Source: Symbiodinium natans (lineage: Eukaryota; Sar; Dinophyceae; Suessiales; Symbiodiniaceae). Taken from it: a stretch of DNA of 29,445 nucleotides. A program made the translations under genes and the position numbers. The notes under the pieces were generated by a model. The model was not told the DNA's origin, did no database searches, and saw only the letters and a program-made list of their open reading frames with translations. This document shows positions 1 through 8,404 of the stretch, in pieces. The stretch spans positions 1 to 29,445 of the forward strand of contig CAJNDS010001192.1 in assembly GCA_905221605.1 (NCBI GenBank), in the 5' to 3' direction. Numbering within the stretch: position 1 is the first letter of the stretch; each line of letters begins with the position of its first letter.

Positions 1-449
1 GACAGAGGTTGCCATTTGGGTCCTTTGATGGGTCGATATCGCACGGGCTCATTGTAAGTCTGGGGGTTCTGGAGCACCCAGGCGTGTAGCGTTTGGCAGT
101 TTCTATTGAATGCCATGTTGTTGTGCTTCGTCACGTTCTTCGGGTTCATGAAGAAGTTGTTCTTCGCTTCTGGTCCTTGGTCGTAGGGATGCCATGTATC
201 ACCGATTTTTTTGCCGACGGCAATGGTGTCCACGAAGTCAACTTCTCCATATATCATTCCCTTTCTTCTGGCTGCTATGCAAAATCGGCCTCGTTTCCGC
301 AGTTTCTTGTCTCTGAGCTCCCACGATCTCTTGCCTTGGAGAATTTCTCGGGCGCTGGTCTCGTCCACGACCCAGGCTTGTCTTGGTGCTGTTATGGAAA
401 GGTCGTCTCTCGGCTTGGCTTCGTCCGATGCTTTTGTGGTTTTCGTCAT
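1..449 (-). CDS. ASCH-domain protein, 3' part (partial)
   Basis: On the minus strand an open frame runs from an ATG at 449 to the window edge with no stop. After about 25 Lys/Thr-rich residues it shows an ASCH-like pattern: AREILQGKRSWELRDKKLRK, then a segment RGRFCIAARRKGMIYGEVDF, and near the end the motif LHAWVLQNPQTYNEPVRY followed by GPKWQPL. The order (ligand-loop W-E-L-R, RG-strand, GEVDFVD, terminal AWVL and aromatic closing) is that of ASCH proteins, PUA-like beta-barrel folds thought to bind RNA or modified nucleotides. The same frame stays open upstream to about 690 and is Lys/Ser/Pro-rich, so the true N-terminus may be further right or on another exon. The stop codon probably lies just left of the window. 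Function beyond the fold is not known. It is oriented like the ankyrin and Helitron genes. Confidence 0.68.
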   Translation of the reverse strand, partial: MTKTTKASDEAKPRDDLSITAPRQAWVVDETSAREILQGKRSWELRDKKLRKRGRFCIAARRKGMIYGEVDFVDTIAVGKKIGDTWHPYDQGPEAKNNFFMNPKNVTKHNNMAFNRNCQTLHAWVLQNPQTYNEPVRYRPIKGPKWQPL

Positions 450-679
450 GGCTGCCGTAGGTGAATTGGATTTTGTACCAGTCCGGTTCTCTTGTATGCT
501 CGCTACCTTGAACCAAAAGTTTTTGCGTGATGTGCTGGGCTGGTTTGGGCTTTTTCGTGTCCTTTTTTTGGACGCGGCGTTTTGGGCCGGGGTACGTTTG
601 GATGGGTCCTTTCGGGACAGTGCTTTTTTTTGGGGATGGTTCTTGGGGATTTTTGGGATGGGCCTTTTTGACGCCTTCC

Positions 680-1035
680 CATTTGCCCGGGAAGGGGGGG
701 GAGGGGGCGGGGAGGGGGTGAGGGGGGAGGGAAGCGGGGAGGGAGGGGGGGGGGGCCTCAGAAAACGAAGGAGAGGGGGTGGGGGAGGGCAGTACTGGTC
801 CCGTGGAGAACATGCTCCGGCACCGGGCCCATCGTGGGTGCTACCGACCTCCGAGCGGGTGAACGACTGGGTTGGCTTGTGCCATTGAGGTTTTGGGGCT
901 GGTCTGGGGCTGGTCTGGGGTTGGGCTGGGGCTGGGCTGGGGCTGGGCTGGGGCTGGGGCCGGGGCTGGGGGCCGGGGGGGCCCGGGGTCGGGGGCGTGG
1001 GCGGGGGCCGGGGTTTGGGGGCTGGGCGCTGCATA
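680..1035. repeat. G-rich low-complexity with degenerate GGGCTG repeat
   Basis: From about 680 to 790 the plus strand is nearly pure purine (long G runs broken by single A). From about 893 to 1030 it becomes a degenerate GGGCTG / GGGGCTGGTCT repeat. The open frames across it are compositional and encode only Gly/Trp/Leu. It may overlap the 5' end of the ASCH gene. Confidence 0.8.
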
Positions 1036-1039
1036 ACCA

Positions 1040-1760
1040 GTCCTTCCCCCCTCTCTCCCCTACTTTCCCCTACTTCCTCACTTTCCTCCTTCCACTTCCC
1101 CCCACTCTCACTCACTTACTCCTTCGCTCCTCTCTCCTCTCGTCCCTCTCTTACTCCTGCACTCCATTTTCCCACCTCCATACTTTTCCCACACCACTCT
1201 TCTGCTCCTCCACTCCCTCAGTCTCTTACTTCCTCCCCCCATCCTCCACTCTCACTACTACTTAAGAACCAGTACCTCTCGCTTCGAGCGGGGCCAGAAA
1301 TAGGTTCCAGATAAGACCAGTCTTCTCCTTGCTCCGAGCAGGGTCATAACCAGTCTTTCCCCTCTCTCTCCCTCACTCGCCCCCACTTACTTCTCTATTC
1401 TCGCTCACCCGCTTCCTCGCTCCCTCGCTCCTCTCTCCTCTCGTCCCTTTCCTACTCCTGCACTCCACTTCTTCCCTCGCGTACCTCCCCCACTCCCCCA
1501 CTCTCTTACTCCCCCATCTTCCCTTCCCACTCCCCCACTTCCCCACTCCCCCCTCCCACCCCTTTACTCCCCTACTCCCCTTCATTCCCCCCCCTCTCTT
1601 CACTCTCCCACTCCCCCACTACCCCACTTCCCCACTTCCCCACTTCCCCACTCCTCTACTCCCCCACTCCCCCACTCTCCCACTCTCCCACTCTCCCACT
1701 CCCATCACTCCCCCACTTCCCCACTCCTCCACTCCCCCACTTCCCCATGGGGTGTATCCA
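1040..1760. repeat. Polypyrimidine tract with (ACTCCCCC)n-like repeat
   Basis: The plus strand is almost entirely C and T, with recurring CACTCCCCCACTTCCCC words that are densest at 1480-1750. Two short related GC-mixed inserts near 1265-1350 each begin with ACCAGT and carry a small hairpin around GCTTCGAGC or GCTCCGAGC. No gene is visible. Confidence 0.85.
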
Positions 1761-2345
1761 GGTTTTGGGCCTAAGGTTTTGGTTCTATAGGGTTTTGGTG
1801 GAGTGAGGGGGGGGGGTGGTGGGAGGGGGTGAGAGGAGGGGGGGGGGGGGCGGGTGAAGGGGCAGCCCTCTAGCCTTCCTGCGGCCCTCCAACCAGCCCC
1901 TACAGTCAGGGGCTGGAATGGATGGAGGGGTAGGATGGGCGAGAGTGGGGGAGGGTAAGAGAGAGTGGAATGGGGGAACGGGGGAGTGGAGGAGCGGAAG
2001 AAGGAAGTAGAAGTGGGTGGACTGGGGGAACTGGAGAAATGGGGAAGTGGGGGTGCGGGGGGGACTTGGAGAGGGAGTGGGAGAGTGGAGGGGGGGGGGG
2101 AGTGGAAATGGGAGAGTGGGGGATGGGGAGGGTGCAGTGGAGTATAGGAGTGGGGTGAAATGGGGAGCGAAAGAAAAGGAGGGCGAGGAAGGATGGGGAA
2201 GTGAGAGAAAGAAAAAGTGGGGGAGTGAGGGAGGGGCGAGTGTGCGGGGAGGGGGATGGTGGGAGTGTGGGAGTGAGAGGGAAATGGGTCAGTGGGGGGG
2301 TGTGAGGAGTAGAGGGGGAGGGGGGGGGGGGGAAGTCATTCCCCC
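1761..2345. repeat. Purine-rich tract (GGGAGTGG-type) with a short unique island
   Basis: Plus-strand GA-rich sequence (GTGGGGGAGTGG words) is the approximate reverse complement of the polypyrimidine tract just to its left, so the pair could fold back. A non-repetitive island at about 1861-1930 contains a perfect 9-bp hairpin, CCAGCCCCT/AGGGGCTGG, at 1893-1916. The remainder shows nothing gene-like. Confidence 0.75.
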
Positions 2346-2417
2346 ACTCTCCCTCTCTTCATGCCCCCTATCTCCCTAAAGCACGACCCGTTTCAGCCCC
2401 TCACAAAGCATCATGTG

Positions 2418-3070
2418 CTAGGGCCGGGGCTGCGCTGGGGCTTGGGGTGGGGCTGGGGTTAAATCTGGGGCTGCCTCACTGGGACTGCTGGGGTGGGGCT
2501 GGGGCTGGGGCTGGCGCTGGGGTTGGGGCTGGGGCTGGGGCTGGGGGGCTGGGGCTGCGGCTGGGGCTGGGGCTGGCTGGGGCTGGGGCTGGGGCTGGGG
2601 TGGGGCTTGGGGCTGGGGCTGGGGCGGGTGGGGCTGGGGCTGGGGTGGGGCCTGGGGCTGGGGCTGGGGCTGGGGCTGGGGCTGGGGCTGGGGCTGGGGC
2701 TAAATCTGGGGCTGTCTCACAGAGATTGCTGGGGCTGGGGCTGGGTTGGCTGGGGCTGGGCTGGCTGGGGTTGGGAGGGCTGCACTGGGGCTGGGGCTGG
2801 GGCTTTGAAGATTTTGGGTTTTTTTTTTTGTGTTTCGGCAGGTTGTCTTGGCGTTTGGGAGGGTGGGGGTGTTTGTGACAAATTGTAAATTTTCTGTCCC
2901 TGGGCTGGGCCTGACGGGCTGGGGCTGGGGCTGGGGCTGGGGCTGGGGCTGGGGGGCTGGGGCTGGGGCTGGGGCTGGGGCTGGGGCTGGGGCTGGGGCC
3001 TGGGGCTGGGGCTGGGGCTGGGGCTGGGGCTGGGGCTGGGGCTGGGGCTGGGGCTGGGGCTGTGGGGGGG
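2418..3070. repeat. GGGGCT hexanucleotide tandem repeat, two blocks
   Basis: Long runs of GGGGCT occupy about 2440-2700 and 2920-3060. They are separated by a partly unique stretch at 2700-2920 that still contains the word. The four-G runs every six bases are ideal for G-quadruplexes. The open frames (Gly-Leu, Gly-Ala, Gly-Trp on plus; Pro-Gln, Pro-Ser on minus) result from the 6-bp period and are not genes. Confidence 0.92.
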
Positions 3071-3490
3071 GTGGGCTTGGGTGGGGTGGGGGGGAGGAGA
3101 GTGGGGAGTGGGGGTGAGAGGGGGGAAGTGGTTAGCGCGGGAGTGGGATTGGGTGGGGAGTAGGTGGAGTGGGAATGGGGTGTGGAATGGGGGGAGTGGG
3201 GGGGAGTGGGAGGTGGGATGGGGCTTTTTCAGGAGCCTCCCACTCTCTTCACTCCCCCCCCCCCCCCCGTTCCCCTCACTCCCCTTTCTTCTTCTCTCAC
3301 CCCCCCTCCACTCTTCCCCCACTCATTCCCTCCACTCTCTCCACTTTCACTCCCCCGTTTTCTTCACTTCCTCTATTTCTCCTCACTTCATTTCTCTCGC
3401 TTCCCTCATTCCTCCACCCCTGACTCCTCCTCATTTCACACACTTCTTCTCCCTTCTGTCATTCCCACACTCCTCTCACTCCCTCCACGG
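3071..3490. repeat. Purine tract followed by pyrimidine tract
   Basis: The plus strand is G/A-rich (GTGGGGGAGTGGG) to about 3235, then C/T-rich (CACTCCCTCCACTC) to about 3490. The two halves are roughly complementary and could form a fold-back. No coding signal. Confidence 0.75.
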
Positions 3491-3668
3491 TCTAAGGAAA
3501 GACATAAGGAAGTGAGCTACCACTTTCCTTACTCCAGAACTTTTTTTGTTGACTCTTAAGGGCTTCATTAAGCTCTTTAAAAGAGCGGGACCCTATTACT
3601 TTGGTCTTACTCGCAATGAAAAACATGATTTTTTTTACTGAATTCGATTATTTGGGGCACTTCTCCAT
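3491..3668. other. Short unique AT-mixed stretch, no gene seen
   Basis: This is non-repetitive sequence between low-complexity blocks. It holds a hairpin GCTCTTT-A-AAAGAGC at about 3572-3586 and a bulged fold-back around GGAAGTG and CACTTTCC at about 3508-3528. No convincing coding frame. Confidence 0.5.
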
Positions 3669-4440
3669 TTTATCCCAGAAGGGCCAGGCAATTTTGGGCC
3701 TGGGTGGGGTGGGCGGGGGGAGGGTGGGGATTAAGGTGAGTAGGGAGGAGTGGGGGCGTGGTGGAGAAGTAGAGGCAGTGCAGAGTGGTGCGGTGTTTTA
3801 TCCCAGGAAACGTTGCAAAAGTTTGGGCGTGGGTGGAGTGGGGGAGTGGGTGGGTGGGGATTGAGGGGAATGGGAGTTGGGGGGGGGAGTGGTGGGGAGG
3901 GAAGTGGTGGGGGGGGCGGAGTGGGGTGAGGAGTGGGGTGGGGAGTGGGCTGGGGCTGGGCCTGGGGCTGGGCCTGGGGCTGGGCCTGGGGCTGGCCTGG
4001 GGTTGGGCCTGGGTCTGGGACTGGGGCTGGGGGCCTGGGGCTGGGGTGCTGGGCTGGGGTGCGGTGCTGGGGTGCTGGGTGCTGGGGTGCTGGGGTGCTG
4101 CGATACTGGGGTCCCAGGGTGCTGGGGTGCTGGGGTGCTGGGGTGCTGGGGCTGGGGGTTGGGGGGGCGGGACTGGGGCTTGTTGTGGGGGGAGTGGGGG
4201 GAATGGGGGGAAGTGGTGAGGGAATGGGAGTGGGCACGTGTGGTTGCAGTTTCGGAGCCAGTGGAGTCGGAGTGGGGGGAGGGGGGGGCGAGGGGGAAGG
4301 GAATGGGGGGGTGGTAGTGGTAGTGAGTGGTGGGAGGGGGAAGGAGTGGGGGTGTAAGAGAAGAGGGGGAGGAGAGTCAAGGGGAAGAGTGGGAAAGAAG
4401 GGTGGGAGGGGGAGGGTGGGAGGGCGGGGAAGGGGGGCAA
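3669..4440. repeat. G-rich repeats incl. 128-bp duplication and (GGGGTGCT)n
   Basis: Two related segments begin with TTTTATCCCAG at about 3669 and 3797, an imperfect tandem duplication. They are followed by GGGGCTGGGCCT repeats (about 3945-4030) and a GGGGTGCT repeat (about 4035-4155), then GA-rich sequence. The minus-strand frames here are Pro-rich and purely compositional. Confidence 0.8.
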
Positions 4441-4459
4441 GGAGGAAAAGAAAAGGGGG

Positions 4460-4460
<1 letters not shown>

Positions 4461-4512
<52 letters not shown>
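4461..4512. repeat. Poly(G) run of 52 bases
   Basis: There are 52 uninterrupted G residues on the plus strand, preceded by GGGGGC. It may be real or partly a sequencing or assembly artefact. It lies about 85 bp beyond the 3' end of the ankyrin gene. Confidence 0.95.
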
Positions 4513-4514
<2 letters not shown>

Positions 4515-4596
4515 GGGGGTGGGCAGGTCGCACGTGTTGCTTTTTTTGGTACCGAGCTGACGTCGTAGTTGATTGCGTGGGTTCTTGTGTAGGTGT

Positions 4597-5610
4597 TCAG
4601 GGGTTCGTGGCTTTGCATACGTCGTTGGCGTGTCTTTGGCTGTGGCCTGCCTGAGCGTCTTCTCCTTGTACTGGTCGCAAGTATCGTAGCAGTAGGAGTC
4701 GATGTCGATTTTTTTTCAATTTTCGAGCAACTTCCAAGGGTCGGTGGCAAGGGTTGTCAGTGGAGGTGAGTGAGGCTTTGGCGTTCGTGAGCAGTTTCAC
4801 CCAGGCTATGCTGCCTTTCGCAGCAGCGCCACGCAGCAATTGGCTCTTTTCCTCACACGTCATTCGCGGTGGTGTGCGGGTTTGTTGTAGAGTTCTAGCC
4901 ACCTGCAAGGCACGGTGTTTGAAGGCTCGTTGCATCAAGTTGTGGCCTGTGTTGTCCCGTGTGTTTATGTCAGCTTTGTGTTTTAGCAGCAGGCGTACCA
5001 GTGATGTCGATCGCATGGATTCTGCAATGAGTATGGGAGTTGGTTCATGTGATGTTCTTGCGTGAACGTCCGCGGCGTTCTGCAATAGCAGTTTTGCAAC
5101 GCGTGTATTTTGGCTGCGGCAAGCGGCTGTCAAGGGATTTTTGCCGTCGTCCGTGCCGTCGATGTCGGCTTGGGCCTGGATCAAAACTTGCACGACGTCT
5201 GTAGAATGAGAATTGCAGGCGGCTGCAAGGCTTAGTGGATTGCATGGAGACATGGGCATGTTGGGGTCGTGGTGTTCGTCGCAAATTAGCCTTCGAACCC
5301 AGGTCGGGTTGTTTGTTTCGATGGCTGCGGATAATGCTATCATTCCTCCGCTTCGGAATGACAGAACGATGACAAACAGAGTGACCTGGGTGTTCTTGAC
5401 GGTGGTTCTGCATTTCGCCCACGTCCATGTGTAGTCCATCGTCTTGTTGTTGTGGCTGAACTGAAGTCGAATTCGGTTAGAGTTAACTTCGAGCATCGCT
5501 GCTATGTGGGGTTTCAGGTCTTGGAGCACGCTGTCGGCTTGCTGAAAATTTTTGCTGGCGGTGTCAATGGTGCAGATCTCGTTGCCATTGAGGCCGTGAA
5601 TGCTGAGCAT
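4597..5610 (-). CDS. Ubiquitin-like plus ankyrin-repeat protein
   Basis: The minus-strand frame from ATG at 5610 to TGA at 4597 gives 337 residues. Residues about 1-75 (starting MLSIHGLNGNEICTID) look like a ubiquitin-like beta-grasp: a short hydrophobic strand, helix region DSVLQDLKPHIAAML, RIRLQFSHN strand, and terminal VTLFVIVLSF. Residues about 80-310 carry ankyrin repeats with the usual signatures, for example NPLSLAAACNSHSTDVVQVL followed by an alpha-D-I-D turn, NPLTAACRSQNTRVAKLLL, TSLVRLLLKHKADIN and EVARKL. Such UBL-ankyrin proteins are common in dinoflagellates, where they are presumed protein-interaction adaptors. No enzyme motif is seen. The frame is open further upstream to 5877, but that part is Ser/Thr-rich and I prefer the internal ATG because the domain starts there. 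No intron is needed. It follows the Helitron gene on the same strand and could be an independent gene or Helitron cargo. Confidence 0.85.
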   Translation of the reverse strand: MLSIHGLNGNEICTIDTASKNFQQADSVLQDLKPHIAAMLEVNSNRIRLQFSHNNKTMDYTWTWAKCRTTVKNTQVTLFVIVLSFRSGGMIALSAAIETNNPTWVRRLICDEHHDPNMPMSPCNPLSLAAACNSHSTDVVQVLIQAQADIDGTDDGKNPLTAACRSQNTRVAKLLLQNAADVHARTSHEPTPILIAESMRSTSLVRLLLKHKADINTRDNTGHNLMQRAFKHRALQVARTLQQTRTPPRMTCEEKSQLLRGAAAKGSIAWVKLLTNAKASLTSTDNPCHRPLEVARKLKKNRHRLLLLRYLRPVQGEDAQAGHSQRHANDVCKATNP

Positions 5611-6089
5611 TGTTTTGTCGTGAGAAATTATGCTCGATTCTGTGAGTGTTTGTTGTTTGTTTGGGTACACGATGGTGGACTGTGTGGTCCTAAGTGATGA
5701 ACTTTGTGTTCTTAGCGTTATACTACAAGTTGAGCTAGTAGCAATTTCTTCGGCTGTCCGAAATGTGTTCATTAATCTTGGTGACCTTCCTTGCAGACTT
5801 TCTGTTGCTGTATTCGTTGAGCCGATGTTGCATTGGGCGGAAATGTGCACGTGCTTTTTTTCTGGTGACTTGTTCAATGTTGACTTGCTTTAGTTGGCAT
5901 GCGAGGCACAACGGGTTCAAGGAGCTTGGTGAGTAAGGCATCGGGCATGCATGCTTAATTTAGTTGATTCTGTTCGGGATTCAATTCTGGCAGAACTTGT
6001 AGCCGTGTGTTTTTTTGTCGTTGCGTCGATATAAGCCGTCTGATTGTTCTTTACCGGCGTCCTCTTCGTTGTCTTGGGTCCATATGCTA
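5611..6089. other. Intergenic gap, no gene seen
   Basis: The stretch between the ankyrin gene start and the duplicated 3' end of the Helitron gene has ordinary base composition. I see no convincing additional exon, hairpin or Helitron terminus in it. Confidence 0.5.
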
Positions 6090-6500
6090 TGGCTCTGAAT
6101 TACAATGATGGTACGTCGATGCATGTTCGGAGAGGCAGCCGACTACTTTTGATGTGCTCGTCGCTTTGGACGTGCGTTGTCGTGGCACTGCTGACACAGG
6201 TGGTCGTCAGTGGTTGGGTGGGCGAAGTCTGTATACTCTCCCACGTTGCTCTGGATGTACTGTTTTTTATGCGTCTTCTCTGTTCTCTTGAGTTTGCATG
6301 CTGCTGCTTGGAGTGTGGTGAATGGTACTCTGATTGTTGTGCGGAGAGGCAGCCTGCTACTTTCGATGTGTTGTTCGTTTTGGATTAGCGGTTTTGCGGC
6401 ACTGGGGGCACAGACGGTCGTTGGAGTTGTGAGTGGGTGGAGCCTGCATAGTGTCCCAGGTCGCTTTACATTTTTTGCAGGTGCGGTGTCCACGTGGTGG
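6090..6500. repeat. Imperfect 214-bp tandem duplication of the Helitron gene 3' end
   Basis: The word CGGAGAGGCAGCC occurs at about 6128 and again at 6342, and similarity extends on both sides for roughly 200 bp. The right copy encodes the last zinc ribbon and stop of the Helitron protein. The left copy, in the matching minus frame, retains a C-x2-C (LCQQC), a basic tail (ARPKRRAHQK) and a stop, but the first C-x2-C is lost. The left copy therefore looks like a decayed duplicate exon beyond the stop. Confidence 0.7.
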
Positions 6501-7251
6501 TACTTGACGGCCGTCGGTGCAGTTGATGCATATTTTGTTGTGAGTGGCGCCGTGCATGGCCTTGTTGAGATAGAATCTGTTGCAGGATCGGCACATGAAC
6601 TTGTTACCTGTTGATTGCATTTCTTGCTCGAATTTGGTCTGGCACTCGAGACAGCTGATGGCTTGGGTTGGGAAGCTTCGCATGCAGTCGGAGAACTGGT
6701 CCAGGTCCATGGTTCTCGTGCAGCTTGCGCATGTTAGCGGCGCAGTGTTCGTTTCTATGCATCGCATGCACCTGCGTTCGTTGTCGGAGAGTTGTTCGTG
6801 CAACTGGGCTCTGTGGAAGGCATCTTCGGGCTTGTGAATTCCGCAATCTCGGCAGGTGTACTTCTGCTTCTTGCCATTGATCCGGCGAAACAAGGTATTT
6901 TTTCTTTTACCGTTCGTTTGGACGTTTTGACAGTTGAGACAATCGGCGGGTTTTGTGGCCTGGATGTTTTTCCATTGCAAGTCCGAGAAGGCTTCTAGGG
7001 TCTTGATTTCTTTGCATGTCGAACAGCAGGCGGTCGGCCACCTTGCTTCTTGGACGTCTTGTATGGTCAGTTCCTTGCGCAGCTTTTTGAGCAATAATTC
7101 GGGTCCATCTGGTGCGCCACGTTGAAAGAGCCATAGTGGAAAGGGGCGCAATATGAGAAGGTCTTCTCGACTGCAAACGCGACTGGCCGCCACTGTGCCG
7201 TATGACGTGTGTGTGAGACGATCTATGTTCAGGTCCAAGAGAACCGCGCTC
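6357..7251 (-). CDS. Helitron polyprotein, last exon: helicase motif VI and five zinc ribbons
   Basis: The exon follows acceptor AAG at 7254-7252 and ends at a stop at 6357. It opens with AVLLDLNIDRL and then TSYGTVAASRV, the PIF1 motif VI pattern (Y-x-A-x-SR), followed by DLLILRPFPLWLFQ and GPELLLKKLR, a strongly conserved tail of this helicase family. From about residue 65 there are five successive C-x2-C pairs: CSTC/CLNC, CRDC/CMRC, CASC/CLEC, CRSC/CINC and CKKC/CPQC. The first (K-x4-LEAF between the pairs) resembles the Stc1 zinc domain. These ribbons probably bind nucleic acid or protein; their role in transposition is not established. The downstream 214-bp duplication repeats part of the last ribbon. 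Confidence 0.88.
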
Positions 7252-7351
7252 CTTGGAAGGGTTGAGAGTGCATGTGCAGCTGTGCTAGTGCTGTCGGTGG
7301 GTTTGAATCGGAGATAGTGTGCTGTGGTTTGTTTGATTGCAGCTTAGTCGC
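7252..7351 (-). other. Intron, GC-AG, 100 bp
   Basis: Removing this segment joins ...SSQGKTL to SAVLLDLNIDRL, keeping the PIF1 sequence continuous. The donor is ACT|GCGACT and the acceptor CCAAG|GAG. An alternative acceptor 3 bp further would drop one Ser. Confidence 0.75.
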
Positions 7352-7546
7352 AGTGTTTTTCCTTGGCTGCTGTGGGCCGTGATCGCGAAGGCTGGACTCA
7401 ATGGCAGTTGCGTCCTTTTCACCCCCAAGACGGGACATTTCCTTCCTTTGTCGAGTTTCCAAGTTCTGGTCCATGGCATGATAGGATAGAGTCCCGGTTC
7501 TCGGCTGCCGTCTAAGGTCCAGTCTGCATCGTAGAATTTGACGTAC
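7352..7546 (-). CDS. Helitron polyprotein exon: helicase motif V region
   Basis: This 195-nt exon reads YVKFYDADWTLDGS, EPGLYPIMPWTRTWKLDKG, then LPLSPAFAITAHSSQGKTL. The last part is the SF1 helicase motif V pattern (A-x-T-x-H-x-SQG-x-T). It is too short to stand out as a gene by itself and is recognised by homology to PIF1-like Helitron helicases and by phase agreement with both neighbours. Confidence 0.85.
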
Positions 7547-7706
7547 CTGATCTCTGCTATTCTAGTCAGACGGATGTTAACTTGAAATAACAGTTGTACA
7601 GAAACGAATACGTGAATGATTCTAAAGATACAGTTTCACGTGCATGTGTATGTATATGTTTATGCTGTGTTGTTTCGTTTGGATATTCTTTTTGCGGATC
7701 GATGAC
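7547..7706 (-). other. Intron, GT-AG, 160 bp
   Basis: The donor is GTAGT|GTCATC and the acceptor GATCAG|GTAC. Splicing gives ...PRVVYVKFYDADW in frame. Confidence 0.7.
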
Positions 7707-8218
7707 ACTACTCGTGGTTGTTGTTGATTTTCCGGCCATTCCCAGGAGTGAACATAGCCGAGGCGACCTTTCAGCAGGTACTTGTCGGAGCGGTCGATGT
7801 GCTGGGTGAGTTGCACTGGCAATCCGATTGCCAAAGGCAGCATGCCCAGGAGCCCTTCTGTGTCCATGTCGTGGTAGCGTAACCAGCGAATTTTGGCGGT
7901 TTTTTCGCACGCTTGGGTTTGCATGACTTCTGTGCCGGCTTTGTCTCGTGCGACGGACCAGCGGAGGGGAAGGCCCGTGGCTTGGGCGAAGCTGGCGGCT
8001 CGGTCTTTGTTGATTTGATACTTTGCGTCGTTGTTGGCAACGATGACTGTGCCGCACATGAATTTGTCTTCGCTCAGTCGTGGGTCTTGTGGTGAGTCGA
8101 TGACTCGTTTGCGGCTTCTTTTTTCGGCTTCGGTCAGGGTGCATCCATCGACGTGCTGGCCGTGCAAGTACTTCCAGTTGGTTTCAGACAGGCGGCCTGA
8201 ACGCATCTCGGCGACGAC
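7707..8218 (-). CDS. Helitron polyprotein exon: helicase domain 2 part
   Basis: After acceptor CTGACAG at 8219 the exon begins VVAEMRSGRLSETNWKYLHG, typical of the region after motif III in PIF1-like Helitron helicases. It continues with KFMCGTVIVANNDAKYQIN (the loss-of-annealing segment usually written as 'NxxxxxxN'), WLRYHDMDTEGLLGMLPLAI, GLPVQLTQHI and LLKGRLGYVHSW (motif IV area and the OB-like 2B insertion). It ends in phase 2. The reading frame is intact. Confidence 0.88.
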
Positions 8219-8404
8219 CTGTCAGGAGAAGCAGGGATTGGGGGGGTGGGGGGGTAGGAGGTTCAGGGGGGTATGGGCGGGAATTCGAGAGGATGAGGCA
8301 ATGTGTGGACGTTTTACTTGATGTGGTGAGTGTTTTGTTCTTTTGGATGCTTTGACCTGGTTGGGAGTCTTTTGTTTGTTTTTTTTTTTCGAAGTGCATT
8401 GTGC
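8219..8404 (-). other. Intron, GC-AG, 186 bp
   Basis: The donor GAG|GCACAA and acceptor CTGACAG|GTC join KDKWWNE to VVAEMRSG in phase 0. No GT donor gives an uninterrupted helicase here. The intron contains a C-rich stretch at 8230-8280 (minus strand). Confidence 0.8.

Noticed and set aside
2017-4568. Many long open frames on both strands rich in Gly, Trp, Leu or Pro
   Set aside because: They follow the 3- or 6-bp periodicity of G-rich repeats and polypurine tracts. They overlap each other in several frames and show no domain.
5611-5877. Upstream extension of the ankyrin protein to 5877
   Set aside because: The added about 89 residues are Ser/Thr-rich with no domain, and the ubiquitin-like fold begins at the internal ATG at 5610.
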